A stretch of 7,317 nt of DNA from Symbiobacteriaceae bacterium. GTDB lineage: Bacteria; Bacillota_E; Symbiobacteriia; Symbiobacteriales; Symbiobacteriaceae. The notes beneath the pieces were generated by a model. The model worked only from the letters and a program-made list of their open reading frames with translations, was not told the origin of the DNA and did no database searches. Shown here piece after piece: positions 5,821 through 7,317 of the stretch (its first letter is position 1; the number at the start of each line of letters is the position of its first letter). Made by a program: the position numbers and the translations under genes. The stretch covers positions 1 through 7,317 of the forward strand of contig DAHVXO010000110.1 in the NCBI GenBank assembly GCA_027356675.1, written 5' to 3'.

Positions 5821-7317
5821 ATGGAACCGACAAGCCCAAACCCCGACGCCACCCAACTGGTCCAGCAGGGCTTGGCCCTGCATCAGCAGGGACGGGTGCT
5901 GGAAGCCGAGCCATTTTACCGGCGGGCGCTGGCCCTGGAGCCGGAGCAGTCCGACGCCCTGCACCTGCTGGGCGTGGTGCTGAGCCAGAAGGGCAATCAG
6001 GGCGAAGCCGAAACACTGGTGCGGCGCGCCTTGACGGTGCAGCCGCACCACACCGCCTATCACAACAGCCTGGGGCGGATTCTTCTGTTACAGGGGCGCA
6101 TGGAGGAGGGCATCGCGGCCCTGGAGGAGGCCCTGCGGCTCGCGCCCCAGAACCCGGAGGCGCATTTCAATGTGGGCGAGGCCCTGCTGGCCCAGAATCA
6201 TCCCGGCCAGGCCGAGCCCCGCTACCGCCGCGCCCTGGAACTCAAACCCACCCACGCCAGCGCCGCCTTCGGCCTGGGCCGGGCCCTCTGGGCCCAGGGC
6301 GATCAGCCGGGGGCGCTGACCTGGTTTCAATTGGCGTCCCTGCTGGAGCCCGGCAATGCGGTGATGCTGAACCAGTTAGGGGTGGCCTATATGGTGCTGG
6401 GACATCGGGAGGACGCGCAAAAGGCCTTTGACTGCCTCTTACAGCTCACCCCCGAAAACCCGGAGGCCCTGGCCAACCTGGCGGTGCTGGTCAACGGTGC
6501 CGGTCAGCGGGAAGCGGCCGTTTCCTACTACGAACGGGCCCTGGCGCAACGACCGGACCTGCCCTCGGCCCTCGACGGCTATATCGAGGTGCGCCGCCAA
6601 CTCTGCGCCTGGGAGGGGTTGGACGATTTACAGGAGCGCATCGTAGCGGCCGTGCGCAGCCGCGTGGCCGCCGGTCAGCCCGCCGGCATCCGCGCCTTTA
6701 CGGTCCTGTACCTGCCCTTCACCCCGGAGGAACAACTGCAAGTGGCGCGGGATGAATCGCGGGCGCTGGCCCAGGGCGTGGGTGATCCCTTGTGGGGAGA
6801 GACCGCGCGGCGAGAAGGACGCCTGCGCATCGGCTATCTCACCTCCGACGCCCGCAACCATCCCATCGGGCATCTCCTGGCGGAGATCTTCCGGCTCCAT
6901 GATCGGGAGCGCTTTGAAGTTTTTGTCTACAGTACCGGCGTGGATGACGGCAGCCCCATCCGCCAGAAGATCCTTCTTGGTGCGGAACACTTCCGCGAGG
7001 CGCGGGGGATGACCAGTGCGGCCCTGGCGGAGCAGATCGCCGCCGACGGAGTGCAAATCCTGGTGGACCTCATGGGGCATACGGCGGATACGCGCATGAG
7101 CGTACTGGCACGCCGCCCCGCGCCGCTGCAGATGCATTATCTGGGCTTTCCGGGCAGCACCGGGGCGGAGTTCGTGGACTATCTCATCACCGACAGCTAC
7201 ATCACCCCGCCGGAACGTCCGGACCTCCTTACCGAAGCACCCGTCTATCTGCCTATTTATCAGCTCAACGGCCACCGTTATCTGCCCGCAGGGCAGAGCT
7301 ACCGGCGGGTGGATTTC
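5821..7317 (+). CDS. TPR-repeat GT41 glycosyltransferase (O-GlcNAc transferase/SPINDLY-like), 3' end outside window
   Basis: 499 residues are visible; the gene runs off the right edge. Residues about 11-248 hold roughly seven tandem 34-residue tetratricopeptide repeats (signatures such as ALxLxPxxxxA, LGVVLxxxGxxxEA), a scaffold that binds protein substrates in OGT. A linker (about 249-333) leads into the GT41 N-lobe: LRIGYLTSDARNHPIGHLL at 335-353, with His347 in the position of the conserved OGT histidine, then HDRERFEVFVYS at 360-371, LVDLMGHTADTRMSVLARR near 414-432, and RPAPLQMHYLGFPGSTGAEFVDY at 432-454. The nucleotide-sugar-binding C-lobe is outside the window. Expected role: transfer of a sugar (GlcNAc or hexose) from a nucleotide donor to Ser/Thr or Asn of proteins, in the cytoplasm before export. 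It is divergent from the exoprotein gene, which makes that protein a candidate substrate; this is inference from position. Confidence 0.9.
   Translation, partial: MEPTSPNPDATQLVQQGLALHQQGRVLEAEPFYRRALALEPEQSDALHLLGVVLSQKGNQGEAETLVRRALTVQPHHTAYHNSLGRILLLQGRMEEGIAALEEALRLAPQNPEAHFNVGEALLAQNHPGQAEPRYRRALELKPTHASAAFGLGRALWAQGDQPGALTWFQLASLLEPGNAVMLNQLGVAYMVLGHREDAQKAFDCLLQLTPENPEALANLAVLVNGAGQREAAVSYYERALAQRPDLPSALDGYIEVRRQLCAWEGLDDLQERIVAAVRSRVAAGQPAGIRAFTVLYLPFTPEEQLQVARDESRALAQGVGDPLWGETARREGRLRIGYLTSDARNHPIGHLLAEIFRLHDRERFEVFVYSTGVDDGSPIRQKILLGAEHFREARGMTSAALAEQIAADGVQILVDLMGHTADTRMSVLARRPAPLQMHYLGFPGSTGAEFVDYLITDSYITPPERPDLLTEAPVYLPIYQLNGHRYLPAGQSYRRVDF

Noticed and set aside
5667..6431. 254-codon plus-strand open frame overlapping the GT41 gene start
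   Set aside because: It overlaps the TPR region in another frame and encodes low-complexity Gly/Ala/Pro/Arg sequence. The frame starting at 5821 has an ideal ribosome binding site and TPR/GT41 motifs.
1..7317. CRISPR array, tRNA, rRNA, insertion sequence or integrase
   Set aside because: No regularly spaced repeats, cloverleaf, rRNA-like stretch, transposase motif or terminal inverted repeats were seen in the window.

Overview
The window looks like an accessory locus of a GC-rich Gram-negative bacterium, probably a proteobacterium. It appears devoted to one secreted filamentous-haemagglutinin-like exoprotein and to sugar-active enzymes that could decorate it or the cell surface. The exoprotein has almost no charged residues, and the cluster layout suggests a relative of acidophiles such as Acidithiobacillus. 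That taxonomic guess is weak and rests on impression only.

Layout. Positions 1-5391 are read on the minus strand, in transcription order: an exoprotein with a signal peptide and a TPS (two-partner secretion) domain (3034-5391); a strong intrinsic terminator (2987-3011); a PAPS-dependent-type sulfotransferase (2040-2954); then, overlapping it by ATGA, a methyltransferase/coiled-coil/family 2 glycosyltransferase fusion (1-2043) that runs off the left edge. Positions 5821-7317 are read on the plus strand: a TPR protein with a GT41 (O-GlcNAc-transferase/SPINDLY-like) domain that runs off the right edge. These four genes fill the window except for the 79-base gap at 2955-3033 and the 429-base divergent intergenic region at 5392-5820.

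The intergenic region is the most interesting part. A near-consensus sigma-70 promoter faces left (TTGCCA, 17-base spacer, TATAAA), with two tandem 14-base repeats abutting its -35 box. Its predicted transcript has a leader of about 247 nt. The leader starts directly with an 11-bp stem, continues through a long imperfect hairpin capped by an 18-base GC palindrome, and then holds a hairpin followed by five U, about 40 nt before the exoprotein start codon. This looks like an attenuated or ligand-regulated leader, or a separate small RNA of about 205 nt. I recognise no known riboswitch class.

Working model (inference): the leader controls synthesis of an abundant surface exoprotein. Partial read-through of the terminator at 2987-3011 gives lower expression of the sulfotransferase and of the methyltransferase/glycosyltransferase. 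The divergent GT41 enzyme could glycosylate the exoprotein, which carries 24 N-X-S/T sequons and is Ser/Thr/Asn-rich. No TpsB-type outer-membrane transporter gene is present in the window.
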